Of a stretch of 64,000 nucleotides of DNA, positions 33,164 through 45,104 are shown one piece after another. The notes beneath the pieces are model-generated. The model saw only the letters and a program-made list of their open reading frames with translations. It was not told where the DNA came from and made no database searches. The position numbers and the translations under genes were made by a program. The DNA comes from Sclerotiophoma versabilis (Eukaryota; Ascomycota; Dothideomycetes; Pleosporales; Didymellaceae). Where the stretch lies: contig JAAROD010000081.1 in NCBI GenBank assembly GCA_012274445.1, forward strand, positions 248,001-312,000, given 5' to 3'. The stretch's first letter is position 1, and every line of letters starts with the position of its first letter.

Positions 33164-36100
33164 CACCTTCTAGACAGTCTTCTATAAACAAAGAAGCGTC
33201 TAACAAACTACTACGCAGCTTATTACTTTATTTAGTAGTAATTATTATACTTTCTATATAAGGCGCTGTTTTAAGCTTCTAATTATTATTAGAGAAGCTT
33301 GTTTCACTAGCGCAAACTTTTCGTGTTAGTTTATGCTTCTGCTTTAACCTTATAATATTAAGTAGCTCTGCGTATTACTAGACGCTTAACTTAAAACGTG
33401 CAGCTTAACTGCGTACTGTCTACTTAATTTTAACTTCTCTGTTACCTAGTTTATTTATAGTTAGAGTTTTTGTATAATATCTTATAGTAACAAGCAGTAT
33501 AGGCGTAGAGTAAGCAGCTTACTTTACCTTTACTAGGGCTAATTATTATATAATCAGCCCCCCCTACTAATTTTAACTGTCTCTAAGTCCATTACTATAG
33601 CTGTAAGTACTCTCTTATTTTACTCTTAATTTAAGCTTCTCCTGCCTATTTAGCTGCTTGCTATAAGCTTCTTAAGCTTCTTATACCTCTTAAGTTACTT
33701 ATAACTTATTATTTAAGCTTAAGTTATAGCTAGGAGGCAGCTGCTCTTTTCCTACTAGCTTAGACAGCTTCTAATTAAGCTTCTTATATAGCTTTTCTAG
33801 GCTCTTTTTAACTATTTAGCTAACTTTAGATAGAAAGAACCTAAGTCTAAGCGCCTTATGTGTACTGCTACTGCTACTACTGCTAATACTAAGCGCTGCT
33901 GCGCTGCTGCTACTACTACTAACTGTGCTGCTACTGCCTGCGCTCTACTTCTTGCGCCTTGCGCGCCTACTACCTGCCCCTGCTACTTAGTCTTACCTTT
34001 AGGTATTAGTAGTTTAGCTTTAGCTAATTAAGCTTCTTCTACTAGGCCCCTAGGCTCTATTAGAGACTCTAGCCCCCTCCTCCCTTGCCTGCTGCCGCTG
34101 CCCCCCCTCTAGCTGCCTCCTCTGCTGCTGCTGCTGCCTCTGCCTCTGCCTCTGCTAGCTCCTGCCCCTACTACTACTACTACTACTACTATTATACCTG
34201 TTATAGGCACTATACAGGGTAAGCGCAGAACTGTGCTCTACTTAGGCTGTGTGCACGCTCTGCTAGTTAATAGCTTAGCTGCGCAGTGCTATAACATAGC
34301 TAACACTAGCCCCTGCACCTGCTGCTACTTCTAGTACTCTTTAGGGCATTCCTGTTACTCTATATAGGTTCTAGAGCTTCTTAAGCTTATAGTATATAAA
34401 CTAACAGCTCTTATAGCCCTAGCCCTCTTAAGGTAGTTAGTATTACTCTTACTAATAAGCTAAAGGTGTCTAGAGGTATAACTACTTCTATAAGTTACTA
34501 TTCTTTCTCTATAATATAGTTTAGTGCTAATAAGCTTATAGAAGTCTGCAGACCTATATATTACTTAGCATATAATAAAGAAGCTTCTAGCAGAGGGTTA
34601 TAGTTTTAACAGAAACTAAGAGAGAAGCTCTAGATTTAGGAGTTTAGTAGTAGGCACCTAAGAGGAGGGGGTTGTTCTCTCTAGCAGTTAAATTAATTAT
34701 TTACTCTTTCTTTTAACTACTCTTTTTATAACTCTATAACCTATAGTACCTTACTATTTATATTATAAAGGTTTAAGTAGGTTAAAAAGCACTTATAAGC
34801 CTGCCTAGAAAGTGCTTTTATTAACCTGTTAGTAGGTATCTTACTTATTTTTATATAGGTTACTGTAAAGGTACCTTTTACATACTCTTATTTAAGCTAT
34901 ATATTTTGTATATTTATATAGCGCAGCTAGGTAGTAAGCTACTTACTCTCTTCTACTACTAACTATATAGTTTACTAATTATTACAGAATATCTTCTAAG
35001 TAACCCCTAGGTTAAGGCAGAGCTTATAGAGAAATCGCTTTAGAGTAGTACTCTTCTTAGCTATATACTTAAGAGCTAGCAGTTTAGCTTTAGTTATTAA
35101 GGTAGTTACTGTAGACTACTTAGCTGCCTTCTATATAATTAGGCTACTAAAGAGCTATATAATATACTTCTAAGATAATTAATATAATTTACTATTATTA
35201 GTAAATAAAGCGTCTCTGTATATAAGAAGCTAGCTACCTAAATAAGCTCTATACTATATACCTAGGTACTTAGTTCTGTATAGGTAGCTAATAACTTAAG
35301 CAGCTGCTTAGAAGTAAGCAGCTCTAGAATTTATTAAATAGTAAGACAGCTAAGAAGCTGTATACGCAATGTCTAGCTGTATTATAATTATAGTATATAA
35401 TATTAACCCTACTTACTTCTAATAAGCCTTAATTTCTTACTTTAAAGCTTCTCCTGTATACTTCTAAAGCTTAATTATAGAAAAGAAGATGCTTAGGAGT
35501 AACCCCTTCTCTAAAACCTTAAACTTAGTAGTAAGCTTCTTAATATAGAAGTTATAAGCAAGTGTTATTACTTAAGCTACTTAATCTTATATAATATAAA
35601 CTTCTAAGAACTATTTAGCAGCTCTATAATCTGTAATCTAATATTTAGCTATTAATAAGCTTATTAACTGCTCTGCAGTTACTTAATTATTCTTATAATA
35701 GGTAAGAAGAATATTATTAATATAGAAGAGTAAGATAATTTTTTGCTTATTATTAAAGAATAAGCATAGCTCTTCTTTTAACACTATTAAACTAAGCTTC
35801 TAAAGAGTGCTAGACAGCTCCTTATACTATAGAATAGAGGAGTCCTAGAGACTATATAGAGCCTATAGTAGTAGTACTACCTGCTTAGGCTTCTTAAATC
35901 TGTTAGGCAGCTTATATAGTACTAGCAGCTAGTCTTAGCAGCTTATATTAAGAAACGCGCTGCTTACGTTATACTATAGCAGCTCTAAATTAAACTAAGC
36001 TGCTATAGTAACTATTATATAGAAGAACCTTATAGTAAGTATTATAGTATAGGTTAACTTAATTAAATTCTTTACCTAGAGGTCTCTGTGTATATATATT

Positions 36101-39100
36101 CTAGCTTTATATTTTATAAAGTAGCTGTCTTAATTAAGCTTATAAGTAAATACCTATTTAAGTAGTAGAGCTCTAGCCTAGGAGCTTATTTTATCTATTT
36201 CTTTCTAGGTATTTTTCTTAGTAAGTGTTATAATCTCTTTTATATAGGCCTAGTAGAATAGAGTACCTAGAGGGTAATTAGTAAGCTCTTTCTATATATT
36301 AGGAACTAGAGGGAGCTGGTTACAGTATACCTGCTGCTTGTTTTTAGCTAACAGTTTCTCTAACCTTATTACTAAGGCCGCAATAACTGCGTAGATTGTA
36401 ATAAAGTCTCTTCTCTAGTTTCTATACTTATTTACATAATTAAATAAGCTTCTAAGTAGCTAAAGGTAACTGTCTTACTCTATTAAGCTTATTACAGTAT
36501 ACATGCCTACTCTATTATCTTCTCTAAGTTTATTATACTCTTAGTTACGTAGCCTATAGCTTAATTATATTAGTAGGCTAATAGTTCTACGCTAATTAGT
36601 ATAGCTTATAGTTAGTTTACCTACTCTTATTAATCTCTAAGAAGGTATAAGAACAATTAGAGAGTTAGGTCTTCTTATTAGTAGATTATTATAATCCTTA
36701 TTACCTACTAGAGAGCTCTCTTCTTTAATAGTAGAGTGTACTTTCTATAAGCTTCTAGACAGGTGCTCCTCTATAGGAGCTTCCCTGCCTACTACTAGCT
36801 ACTTAGGTTCTAGTATTAGGTTAGAGGAAAAAAGGCCTAGTTCTTAGCACTCTACGCAGATCTCTATTAGTTTGCTAGCTAAGCTAACTAATTATATAGT
36901 CTCTACTTTAGGAGCTTACTTATTACTAGATTAGCCTTCTACTAATTAAGCTTCTTCTAAGGGCTTACCCCTAAGCTATTATATAAAGAGTAATTTAAGT
37001 AATAGATCTTCTCTCTTAGTAATAGAGAGCTTAATTACTTCTTCTATATCTACTATCTTACTAGGCTTATAGAGGACTTCTATAACCTCTACTACTTCTA
37101 TAACTAGAAGTGAAGTTAACTTATTAACCTAGTTATAAAAGAGCTTCTTATTAAAGGTTATATTATGCGTTATAATTACCTAGTTAAGTTAGGGTACCTA
37201 TATATAGTATATATTAGAAGCTTAATAACTAATAAGGTAACTAATATACCCCCTTAGAGTAACTTTAAAGCTCCTTCTGTTATAGCTAGCTGCTTATTCT
37301 CTATTTAAGAGATACGCTTAGCAGCTATATATATATATCCTGCTCTAATTAGGTCTTAGATTAGCTATAAGTACTCTTACCTACTTAGGTTAGTACTATT
37401 AAAAGTACTGTATAAACTACTAATTAAGGTTCTTATTTAGGCTATATAGCTTATTTAAGTGCGTAGGACTTATATTATAGAGCTATACAGCAGCTATAAT
37501 AACCTCTAGCTAGAGCTTCTTAGGTAGGTTTATACTACTCCTTATTTTTATTAACTTAGTAATTATCTCCTATCTACCTCTTTCTGCTACGCTATTTAGC
37601 TTATATATATAAAGAAGTATATACTTAATATTAATTCCTATATTAAGCGCCTAGCGCTTATATACAGAGCTCCCTTACTATAGTAGTATAGCTATGTTAT
37701 TATCTTAGCTAATCTTATAGATTTTAAGCTTATACTAAGTAGCTACCTAGCTTAAAAAATTAGTAAGAACTTAGAGGATTTTAATTTAAGTCTTTCCCTA
37801 TAGCAAGTATACAAAGAGCTTCCTACTATAGTACTCCTTAATCAAAAGTATCTATAACTTACCTCTACAGCCTAGAGGTATATTAAATAGGTTCTAGCTA
37901 ATTTACTAGAAGGGGCGAGCTAGTTTCTTACACTTTCTTTATAATACTACCTGCTTAGTATAGGTTATTACACATATCTTATAATCCTTCTAGAGCACTC
38001 TAGCTATACGCATACTGCGTGCGCGCTTTATAAGTGCTTATAGAGCTTCTAGGCTAAAGTAGCTAGCTTAAGTATACTAAAGGTGCTTACTTAAGCTGTA
38101 GGGATAGGAGTTATATAATTATTTTATTATTACTATGTTTAGAAGGCTTATAGGATAGTAAGAAAGAGGTTTATATTTAAGGAAAGTAAGGTTATAAGCG
38201 CGCTGCAGAGTAGCACACATAATACTTATATTAAGGTCTTTAATATATTCTACCTACAGGGTACTATTAAGCCCTAGGTACTATACCCCCTTTTCTTATA
38301 ATTAAGCTTTTAAGATAATATTAATATAGAAACCTTTAACTATAATAATATTCTAAAGAAGTAGGTCCTTAGTATACAGGCTGCGCTTCCTATAAAGGGT
38401 GTTCTTTAGTAAATAAGCTCCTTAGCCTACTATAGGAAACGCTTAAGTACCTACTTCTACAGTATTACTAGGATTAGATAGGTAGAAAGACCTAGGCATA
38501 AGGCACTTAGCGCTGTTAACTAGGTGCGTAGCAGCTCTATTGTCTAGAATTATACTTTTAGAGAGTAGATAAGTATTAAAATCTATAAGGTTATACACCC
38601 CTAGAGTCTCTCTTATTAGCTAGGTGTTACTAAGAGCACTTATTATCCTTAGGTTAATTAGAGCTGCTTATATATTGCCTAGAAACTTAACTTATAGTAT
38701 CCTAGCTACTAGTTAGGGACCTCCTAAGGCCTAAATTAAGTAGCAAGTTTTTAAGTACTAGCTAAGTTGCTTAATTTTCTTCTTAAGGTCTTTAAACTCT
38801 CTATAATTAAGCTTCTAGAGTATTTACTAATAAGCTTAGTCTCTTAGTCTATATAGAGGTAAAGATAAGCCTATTACTATAGTCTTAAGTACTTAGTACT
38901 ATGTTGGTTTCTATAGGTAGGTGTAACTCTTAGTCTTACAGGGGTAACTATAGCCTATTTATTTTAAACTTAAGCTGTTAGGCTTCTCTGCAGGAGCTCC
39001 TTAGGTATCTAATTAATTACTAAAGGTTGTAAATACCTTTAGGTTATCTTTATCTAACCTAATTGTATATTTGTATATTAAGCTACTAAAGATTCTACTT

Positions 39101-40033
39101 ACTTAGTCTAAATTAAGCGTTTTAAGCTCTAGGATAGTATCCTAGATAATCCTTTAGTATATAGTATAAGCCTATTCTAGAGTAATTCTATACTCTAACA
39201 CATTAAGAAAATCTTAAATAGTAAGCTCTCTATTAACCTCTGTAAGCTTATAAGACTTAGCTCTTAAGTATAGGTATAACTACTTCTAGTACTAGTTTTA
39301 TAGAGTAGCTTGTTCTTACCTAGCTACTCTAAGGTAGGCTCTATACTCTACCTTAACTTAGTTTTTAGTACTTAGTATAGTAGGAGTAAGCTTCTAGTAT
39401 AGTGCTTACATAAGCAATTATAGTGTAGTCTTATTATTAGTAATAAGCTATACTATTACTAGTAAGATAATTAATAGAGTAACTGTAGTATTAACCTAGT
39501 TCTATAGTTTCTAAAGGCGTTCTGCCTTAGCAGCCTACTTACTTATTTATATTTTATATTTTATAAGCTTATAGTTGTATACCTTAGAGCTTAATTACGC
39601 TTTAGTAGGTTAGGTAGACTAGCTATAGGTAGCTTGTGCATATAGACAGTTATTATAGGTTAAGCTAGTTAATAGATACCTAGCAGCTTCTAGCTCTGTA
39701 ATTAAGCTAATAGTAGGCAGCTTAGGGGCTCCTTTATGCATACCTAGCGTATTAGAGGTATTTAGGTTAACAAGATCCTACACATTGCGTAGCTTAGCGT
39801 GCTAGGTAAGCTAAATGTACTAATTAGGCTAGTTATTTCTAGAGCGCAGCTAGTAGGCACTAGCTAGTATAGCTAATAAAGCTTATAAGCTGTAGTTAAC
39901 TAGCTTGCCTATTATTTAGTTTAGTAGCGGGGTAAAAGAGAGTTTTAATTAGAGTAGTTAAGTAATGTCTAAGAGGCTTAATTAGCTAAGTGCGCAGGGA
40001 GATCTACTACTCTTTAGAAGCTAGGCTTATAAC

Positions 40034-40325
40034 TATTAACAAGCTTATAGTATAATACTTAGGTAATTAAATAATTAATTAGTGCCTATCTATCTAGACG
40101 TAACAACTGTTTATATACAAAGGAAATATTGTTAGTCACGTGCCCCTAGAATTAAGCTTGTAGGCAGTAGCAGGTCTGCTTAACTGTAGTTAGCTTAACT
40201 ACCAAGCTTCTTAAGGGTCGGCCATAAGCTCGGGCGCACAGGCTCATACTTCAGGTGATGCCTGGCTCCGATGCGACGACGCCTCGCTCAGCCTAGCGGC
40301 GAGCCAGCAGCTCGCTTGTGCGACA
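40034..40325 (-). repeat. Right (5') LTR of the Copia element, 292 bp
   Basis: It starts TATTAACAAG (mutated TGTCAACGAG) and ends TTGTGCGACA. The inner part up to about 40,191 is mutated and the outer part from about 40,219 is intact, the mirror image of the left LTR. It is followed by target duplication GATGG at 40,326-40,330. Confidence 0.95.
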
Positions 40326-40468
40326 GATGGCCATTCATTAGCAGACCTGGGGTGTGTACGCTTGTGCACAATGTGGCCAAAGCGTGGGAAACGAGTCGTG
40401 TCAACCAAAGAAAGCGTGCGCATCCCCTGGGTCTGTCTACTGTACGTGTGCTTTACAGTTTGGTCAAG

Positions 40469-41329
40469 ATGTTCGTCAGTGTGAAGGAACGCGCGCGCCA
40501 GATCGCCAGTGGGCAGTTCACTGCACCGACAACGAGCGCCCCGGTTGCGTCGCTAATCGATCCTGCGCCGGAACCCAGGCCTGCGACTGTTGCGACACCG
40601 AAGAAGACTGATGCAAGGGAAGCGCCTGCAAAGGCCGTCACTTCACCTTCAAAAACCAGACTGTCAAAGGTTGCGCCTCCCAAGGAATCAATATCCAAGT
40701 TCGCACCTCCAAATGCTACGCCCCCGCCAGCAACAGTTTCAAAGACCGCGCCTTTAAAGCCAACATCTCCTCCAAAAGCTTCTACACCAAAGAAGCCATC
40801 TTCGAAGTCGAAAGTGACCAAGGAGTCGTCCCCAAAGCCATCGTCACCTACAATTGGATCTTCAAAAACCGTATCAACAGGCAAAGCACCATCGCAAGCA
40901 AAGGCTTCATTGACACCGCAAGTCGCATCGCCAACGAAGCCCACCCCGTCCAGAATCGCATCCACACCCTCGAAAAGCAGGCGCTCCAAATCACCGCCGA
41001 AACGCGTCGACTCACCTATCGAAGATAATGACGATCCCCTCTCCTCGCTCAAGTCCACCTGCCTGAAGCAGGTTTCTGGTGTGACGGGTCTTGGAGGACG
41101 ACGTCTCGCAATCGTACTGAAGCAGCGGTCGTCGGGGGAGTGGTATGCAGCACTGAAAGACATGGGATCAGACAAGTACTTGAAGATGTGGATGAATAGG
41201 GACAGGACGTTCGCGACCAAGGAGGAGGCACTGGAGGCTTATCTGGTTTTTGTAACGAAGAAGAGGAACGAGGTTAGATGGTTTCCTTTGAGTCCGAGGG
41301 CGAGCAGTCCGAAGGGGAAGGGGAAGTGA
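40469..41329 (+). CDS. Unrecognised Lys/Ser/Pro/Thr-rich protein with a C-terminal folded segment
   Basis: This intronless gene encodes 286 aa. The ATG at 40469 (MFVSVKERARQIASGQF) was chosen because the open frame upstream runs into the Copia LTR. Residues 20-190 are low complexity: repeated KxxPPK, SPKPSSP and TPSKSRRSKSP words, strongly basic and probably disordered. The last 90 residues look folded: SSLKSTCLKQVSGVTGLGGRRLAIVL, EWYAALKDMGSDKYLKMW and FATKEEALEAYLVFVTKK. Basic tails of this kind suit a nuclear or nucleic-acid-binding protein, but no family is recognised and no function is claimed. Its start lies only about 140 bases from the retrotransposon, which has separated it from its former upstream DNA. 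Codon use is normal and no RIP is seen in it. Confidence 0.7.
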   Translation: MFVSVKERARQIASGQFTAPTTSAPVASLIDPAPEPRPATVATPKKTDAREAPAKAVTSPSKTRLSKVAPPKESISKFAPPNATPPPATVSKTAPLKPTSPPKASTPKKPSSKSKVTKESSPKPSSPTIGSSKTVSTGKAPSQAKASLTPQVASPTKPTPSRIASTPSKSRRSKSPPKRVDSPIEDNDDPLSSLKSTCLKQVSGVTGLGGRRLAIVLKQRSSGEWYAALKDMGSDKYLKMWMNRDRTFATKEEALEAYLVFVTKKRNEVRWFPLSPRASSPKGKGK

Positions 41330-43220
41330 GTCAAACATATGCGCAGAGTTGCGTGATCCGCTTTGCAGTGCATCTAGGCGGGACCTGGACGGACCGGCAG
41401 TAACTTGGCGATCTCAAAGGCATTCTTGCTTGCGCGTTTGTCTTGTTGGCGATGGACACTTCATACGTCCAACTGGCGTTATATACCCTGGATGGATTCT
41501 GGGATTCGGCGCTTTATGTTTCACGACCTTTCTGGAGCAACGTGAGGTAACCTGCGACAAACAATTTATAGTAATCTAATAGACATGGGACGACGCATTG
41601 GTCCTTCACGGCTACAATGTTCCGCTAATATCGATTATGTGACTACACCATGACCCGCAGCTTTTGACAATATAGTTTGAATGGACACTCTGTTTTCCAC
41701 GAACTTTCCTATGTATCTTCGCAAAAATCGATTGCCCATGTGATTTATCAACACTGGGAAGCGTCGCTATCTTTTGCTCGATTGCCTACCCAAGTATCCG
41801 CAATGATATGGATGTATGTATGACTAGCATAGCCTCGACCAATGATCCCTTGAGATAGATGACTCAACCACCTATCACTAGCTTCAGGATTCAATACCGC
41901 TTGTGCAGACAATGATTATATAGTCTTCGGTTGAGACGCGCATCCAAATTGTTGCCACACCAAGGCACCTACGGCGCTTAAACTATACCAGTCTCCTGCA
42001 CGATGCCTAGAGTGGCGACTGTGGCAGGTGTTAGAAGTCAGAAGACTCATCAGAAACAGGCGAAGCTGTCAACACCACTGCTTTTGCATATTAAGACTGC
42101 TACGAAGCCTGGATTTGATGCAGTTTTCGACATAGAAAGAGTAGCCTTCCATCTGCAGGCGTTCGATGATATTTGTATAACTCGAATACGTCAATTTGAA
42201 ATTGAGTTTTGGCTTGATGTGCTGATGTGTACTAAAGTTACAGAAGGGGTTTGTGAATTAGACACTACGTGCATGGAGTAAAGAACAGGTCGACGTTGGC
42301 CAGCCCTTTGTACACATTGTAGGCACTGAGGATGTCGGCGGTGATCACGGCGTAGAATCTAACCTTGTCAGGGGCCTGCGCAAGATTCACCTCATATTTC
42401 AGCTTATCAAACTCCGCTGTCGCGTCTCGAGGTGTCGCGCAAGCCTGGACGACGGATGTACATGCGCATGATTGGCGAAGGTATGAATGATGAGCTGTTT
42501 CTTAGTGGCACAGTTTCAGATCTGGGCTTCTGACATGTTGACATGGTAAGGAGTGATCTGCAGGACATGGTAAGTTCGAGTATACACAAATTGCAACGAT
42601 AATGCAGCTTATTCAGGCCTCAGGTGGTGGTGTTGAGGGTCATCACCATGGTTACGCCAGTGCTTGCTCTAAGCGCGCTGTGAGCTGCAATTGTTGTTGT
42701 TGCAATAACATGCTCGAGGTGAGGTTTCGCGCCATAGCTGTCGCATCCATCGCGTTCCTCGAAGTCTCGCTGACAATGTCCCCTGATGCGGGTCAGGATA
42801 ATAGCGGCATCCGGTGTGGTTTCCCTCAGTTGCGCGGGGGGGGGGGGGGGAGTCGATGTGACATTCCTTCCTGCCTAGTCAAATACAGCTACCCGCTCGG
42901 TTGTCGGCCACCCAACAACGCCACCCTCTTCAAATTGGGGTACTTCATGTTTCTTGCAGGACAGCAAAGGTATGCCAATGCTGAGGCTGTGCCCTATTCA
43001 GTGACCTGATCGCGTTTCACGCTCTCGCAGATGAGCTGCGCCACGCTTCATTATGATCGCAAATGAGTCATTTCGCGCTAAGCCCGATTGATTTAATGTA
43101 GCCAGTGATGCTTGCTCCTACTCTTCTATAAGAATTGGAGGCGAACTGGCCGTCTGCAGAAAGTTTGTTCTCGAGGCTACAGAAACCTATCCACACTTGG
43201 CCAAGCTACCAAATCCTCGC
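41330..43220. other. Intergenic region within the island, no supported gene
   Basis: Open stretches at 42,003-42,281 and 42,602-43,009 resemble no family and lack convincing coding signs. The region holds a 15-base G run. Composition is intermediate, and RIP-type loss of CpA and TpG is absent. Confidence 0.5.
42836..42850. repeat. Homopolymer run of 15 G
   Basis: Fifteen consecutive G follow TTGCGC. Such a tract is unstable and can form a G-rich secondary structure; it is also a frequent sequencing-error site, so its length is uncertain. Confidence 0.9.
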
Positions 43221-44297
43221 ATGACCGCCACGGGATTAGAAACACCACTGACCGCGACTAACACCAAAATCGACAATGTTTCACGACCCCACGAAACAGA
43301 TCTGCGCCAATTATGGACATGCAGCAGCTGTCACCTATCCTTCGACACAGGGGATGCACAGAGAAAGCACATGAAGTGCTCTTGGCAGTATGTTACACCA
43401 TATTTGCAATTACTCTTACTGATAATGAGGCTCAGTGTCTACAACCTGAAGAGACGCATTATCTCTCTACCACCGATACCATTGAGTATCTTTGAAGACC
43501 AGATCCAGGCAATATCTGAGCCGCACAATAGAACGCTCAAGAACAACCATACCAAGATGGCAACGACGGAACTCATTTTGTCACAGCAATGTCTTTTCTG
43601 TCCCCGCACATTTGAGGACAGCACTGACGGACTGAACAACGTTGTCGAACATATGCATACCGCCCATGGACTGTTTATTCCGGATCAAGCGATGCTCTCG
43701 GACCTAACAAGCTTACTAGGGTACTTGGCTAAGCAAGTGCGAATATGGCACGAATGCCTGTACTGTGGAATCACCAGAACATCCACACTGGCAATTCAGG
43801 ACCATATGAAGGATAGTGGCCACTGCATGATGAACTTCGAAAGAGAGCCTGAGTTGTCTGGGTTTTGGGAAGAAAAGAGTGACGCAGAAGGTGACGCAGT
43901 CAAGCCGAAAAGAACAGTTGGGCAAGGGTCAGGGATAGCTTCGGGGATACCAGTGGCCTTAAACTCTTCTCCTCGACCCAGGTCACGAAAGACAAGACTG
44001 AAGAATGCGTGTTTGGCTTTGCCAACAGGGCCAGAGACATCGCAAACCCCGAAACCATCAAGGCATAAAAACTGTCACCACTTAGCCCGCAGGGATGAGA
44101 TGGGAATGCGATACTTGAGCTCTCAACAGCGCAATACCCTTATGCTGGCCACAAAGAGATCGCAAAAAGATGAAGCTATGGCGATACGGACGAAAGAGTG
44201 GACGTCTGCTCGGAAAGCTAACGACCAGAAGCATGATCAAGCTAATGGTCCTTTGTCCTGGGCTAAAGGCGGCATGCACAACCTATTACCCCGATAG
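43221..44297 (+). CDS. Divergent REI1/REH1-like zinc-finger protein (60S ribosome biogenesis factor family)
   Basis: Exons 43221-43387 and 43436-44297 give 342 aa. The 48-nt intron (GTATGT...CTCAG) is in frame and stop-free, so it looks coding, but removing it rebuilds the family stretch HMKCSWH-VYNLKRR. Zinc finger 1 is TCSSCHLSFDTGDAQRKHMK. The central pair is CLFCPRTFEDS...HMHTAHGLFIPDQAMLSDLTSLLGYL and HECLYCGITR...HMKDSGHC, the REI1 double C2H2 module, followed by the acidic FEREPELSGFW. The C-terminal third is basic and poorly conserved. REI1 recycles Arx1-Alb1 from cytoplasmic pre-60S particles. Several conserved positions differ, so this is probably a fast-evolving paralogue and not the housekeeping copy. 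It sits 300 bases from a RIP-mutated block. Confidence 0.8.
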   Translation: MTATGLETPLTATNTKIDNVSRPHETDLRQLWTCSSCHLSFDTGDAQRKHMKCSWQYVTPYLQLLLLIMRLSVYNLKRRIISLPPIPLSIFEDQIQAISEPHNRTLKNNHTKMATTELILSQQCLFCPRTFEDSTDGLNNVVEHMHTAHGLFIPDQAMLSDLTSLLGYLAKQVRIWHECLYCGITRTSTLAIQDHMKDSGHCMMNFEREPELSGFWEEKSDAEGDAVKPKRTVGQGSGIASGIPVALNSSPRPRSRKTRLKNACLALPTGPETSQTPKPSRHKNCHHLARRDEMGMRYLSSQQRNTLMLATKRSQKDEAMAIRTKEWTSARKANDQKHDQANGPLSWAKGGMHNLLPR

Positions 44298-44600
44298 CCA
44301 GTCTATGCAGGCTGAGGGGTCTGTCTATCAACGTGAAGGACTATGTACGTAGTTAAGGCACGCCAGAGAATAAATAGGGTTGAGAACTGCATTGCAAATA
44401 TATGACTAGTGTCAGACCCTGGCTGCGTCCAGGCCCAACAGAATTGGGATGACAATATAAGTACTGTTCCGGCCTGTTCAATCATATAGGATTGAACGTT
44501 CTATACCTTTGGTGATCTTGGCTCAGTGGGCTGGAGCTGGGTCCTAACAACTAGCTGTTAAGCCCCTTGGGCTCTCCAGCCCGGATGGACCGGAAGGTAC
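44298..44600. repeat. Unmutated end of a dispersed repeat ahead of the Gypsy LTR, with a hairpin
   Basis: No gene is present. GGGCTGGAG (about 44,528) pairs with CTCCAGCCC (about 44,574-44,582) as a hairpin. Read on the minus strand from 44,600, this DNA matches 59,721 onwards (GTACC TTCCGGTCCATCC against GTACC TTTTAGTTCTTC), differing almost only by RIP-type transitions for about 50 bases. It is therefore the intact side of the repeat into which the Gypsy element inserted. Bases 44,596-44,600 (GGTAC) are the target duplication. Confidence 0.6.
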
Positions 44601-45104
44601 TGTTGAAGTTGTACTTTCAAGCAAAGCTCGTAAGCACTATTCGTATTGGTTCTCAGGGATAAGTGCTGGTACAGGATGGTCTGTAAGGGTTAGGTTATTG
44701 CCTAGTAAAACACCGTGACAATAGAGGGTAACAATGAGTAGTATAGAGTAGACTATCTAGCTTAAGAGTTAGGGTTAAGATTCTAAAGACAAACTTAATT
44801 AACTAAGTTAAACACAAACTATAAGGGTTATGTTCCTACTTGCTATATACTAATAAATATTCTATATAGGTTCTAATATTCTAGAGTTATTCTAACCTAG
44901 TATATTGTAGAATATTATAAGATTCTCTAGAACACATATAACATATTCTATTATAGCGTTCTACTAAGAGATTAGAATAGGTAGAGTTACGTGTTATTAG
45001 TTCCTGTATTACTAACCTTCTTAAAGACTATTAGGTTGTCTCTAAGTGTTATTAATTCTTTCTTCTCTTATCTTCTACTATACTACCTCTTAAGGTTTAT
45101 AATA
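44601..45104 (-). repeat. 504-bp LTR of the outer Gypsy element (3' LTR)
   Basis: It begins TGTTGAAG on the plus strand and ends TTTATAATA. The outer 240 bases keep many CpA, TpG and CpG sites and mutation increases inwards. The full length recurs inverted at 59,992-60,495 and the first 241 bases recur directly at 58,526. Confidence 0.88.

Larger units (their letters stand above)
32872..40325 (-). mobile_element. Complete Copia-type (Ty1-like) LTR retrotransposon, RIP-degraded
   Basis: This 7,454-bp element is bounded by 292-bp direct LTRs and a 5-bp target duplication. On the minus strand, allowing C-to-T and G-to-A damage, a reverse-transcriptase core reads LLFYINNILLT at about 35,700-35,735, where the two Asn codons are Asp codons after RIP (FYVDDILL in live Copia). 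A GAG-pre-integrase segment (YFSLEAL...RARSMRIARV...KIC) lies at about 37,970-38,080. Pre-integrase upstream of reverse transcriptase is the Copia order, so transcription ran right to left and the 40-kb LTR is the 5' LTR. A purine-rich AGAAGGTG abuts the left LTR as a polypurine tract. The interior is AT-rich, nearly free of CpA, TpG and CpG, and full of stops, so the element is dead. Confidence 0.9.

Noticed and set aside
40271..40468. N-terminal extension of the orphan gene into the Copia LTR
   Set aside because: The extension is LTR sequence and an ATG at 40,469 gives a clean start; a fusion transcript is possible but not shown.
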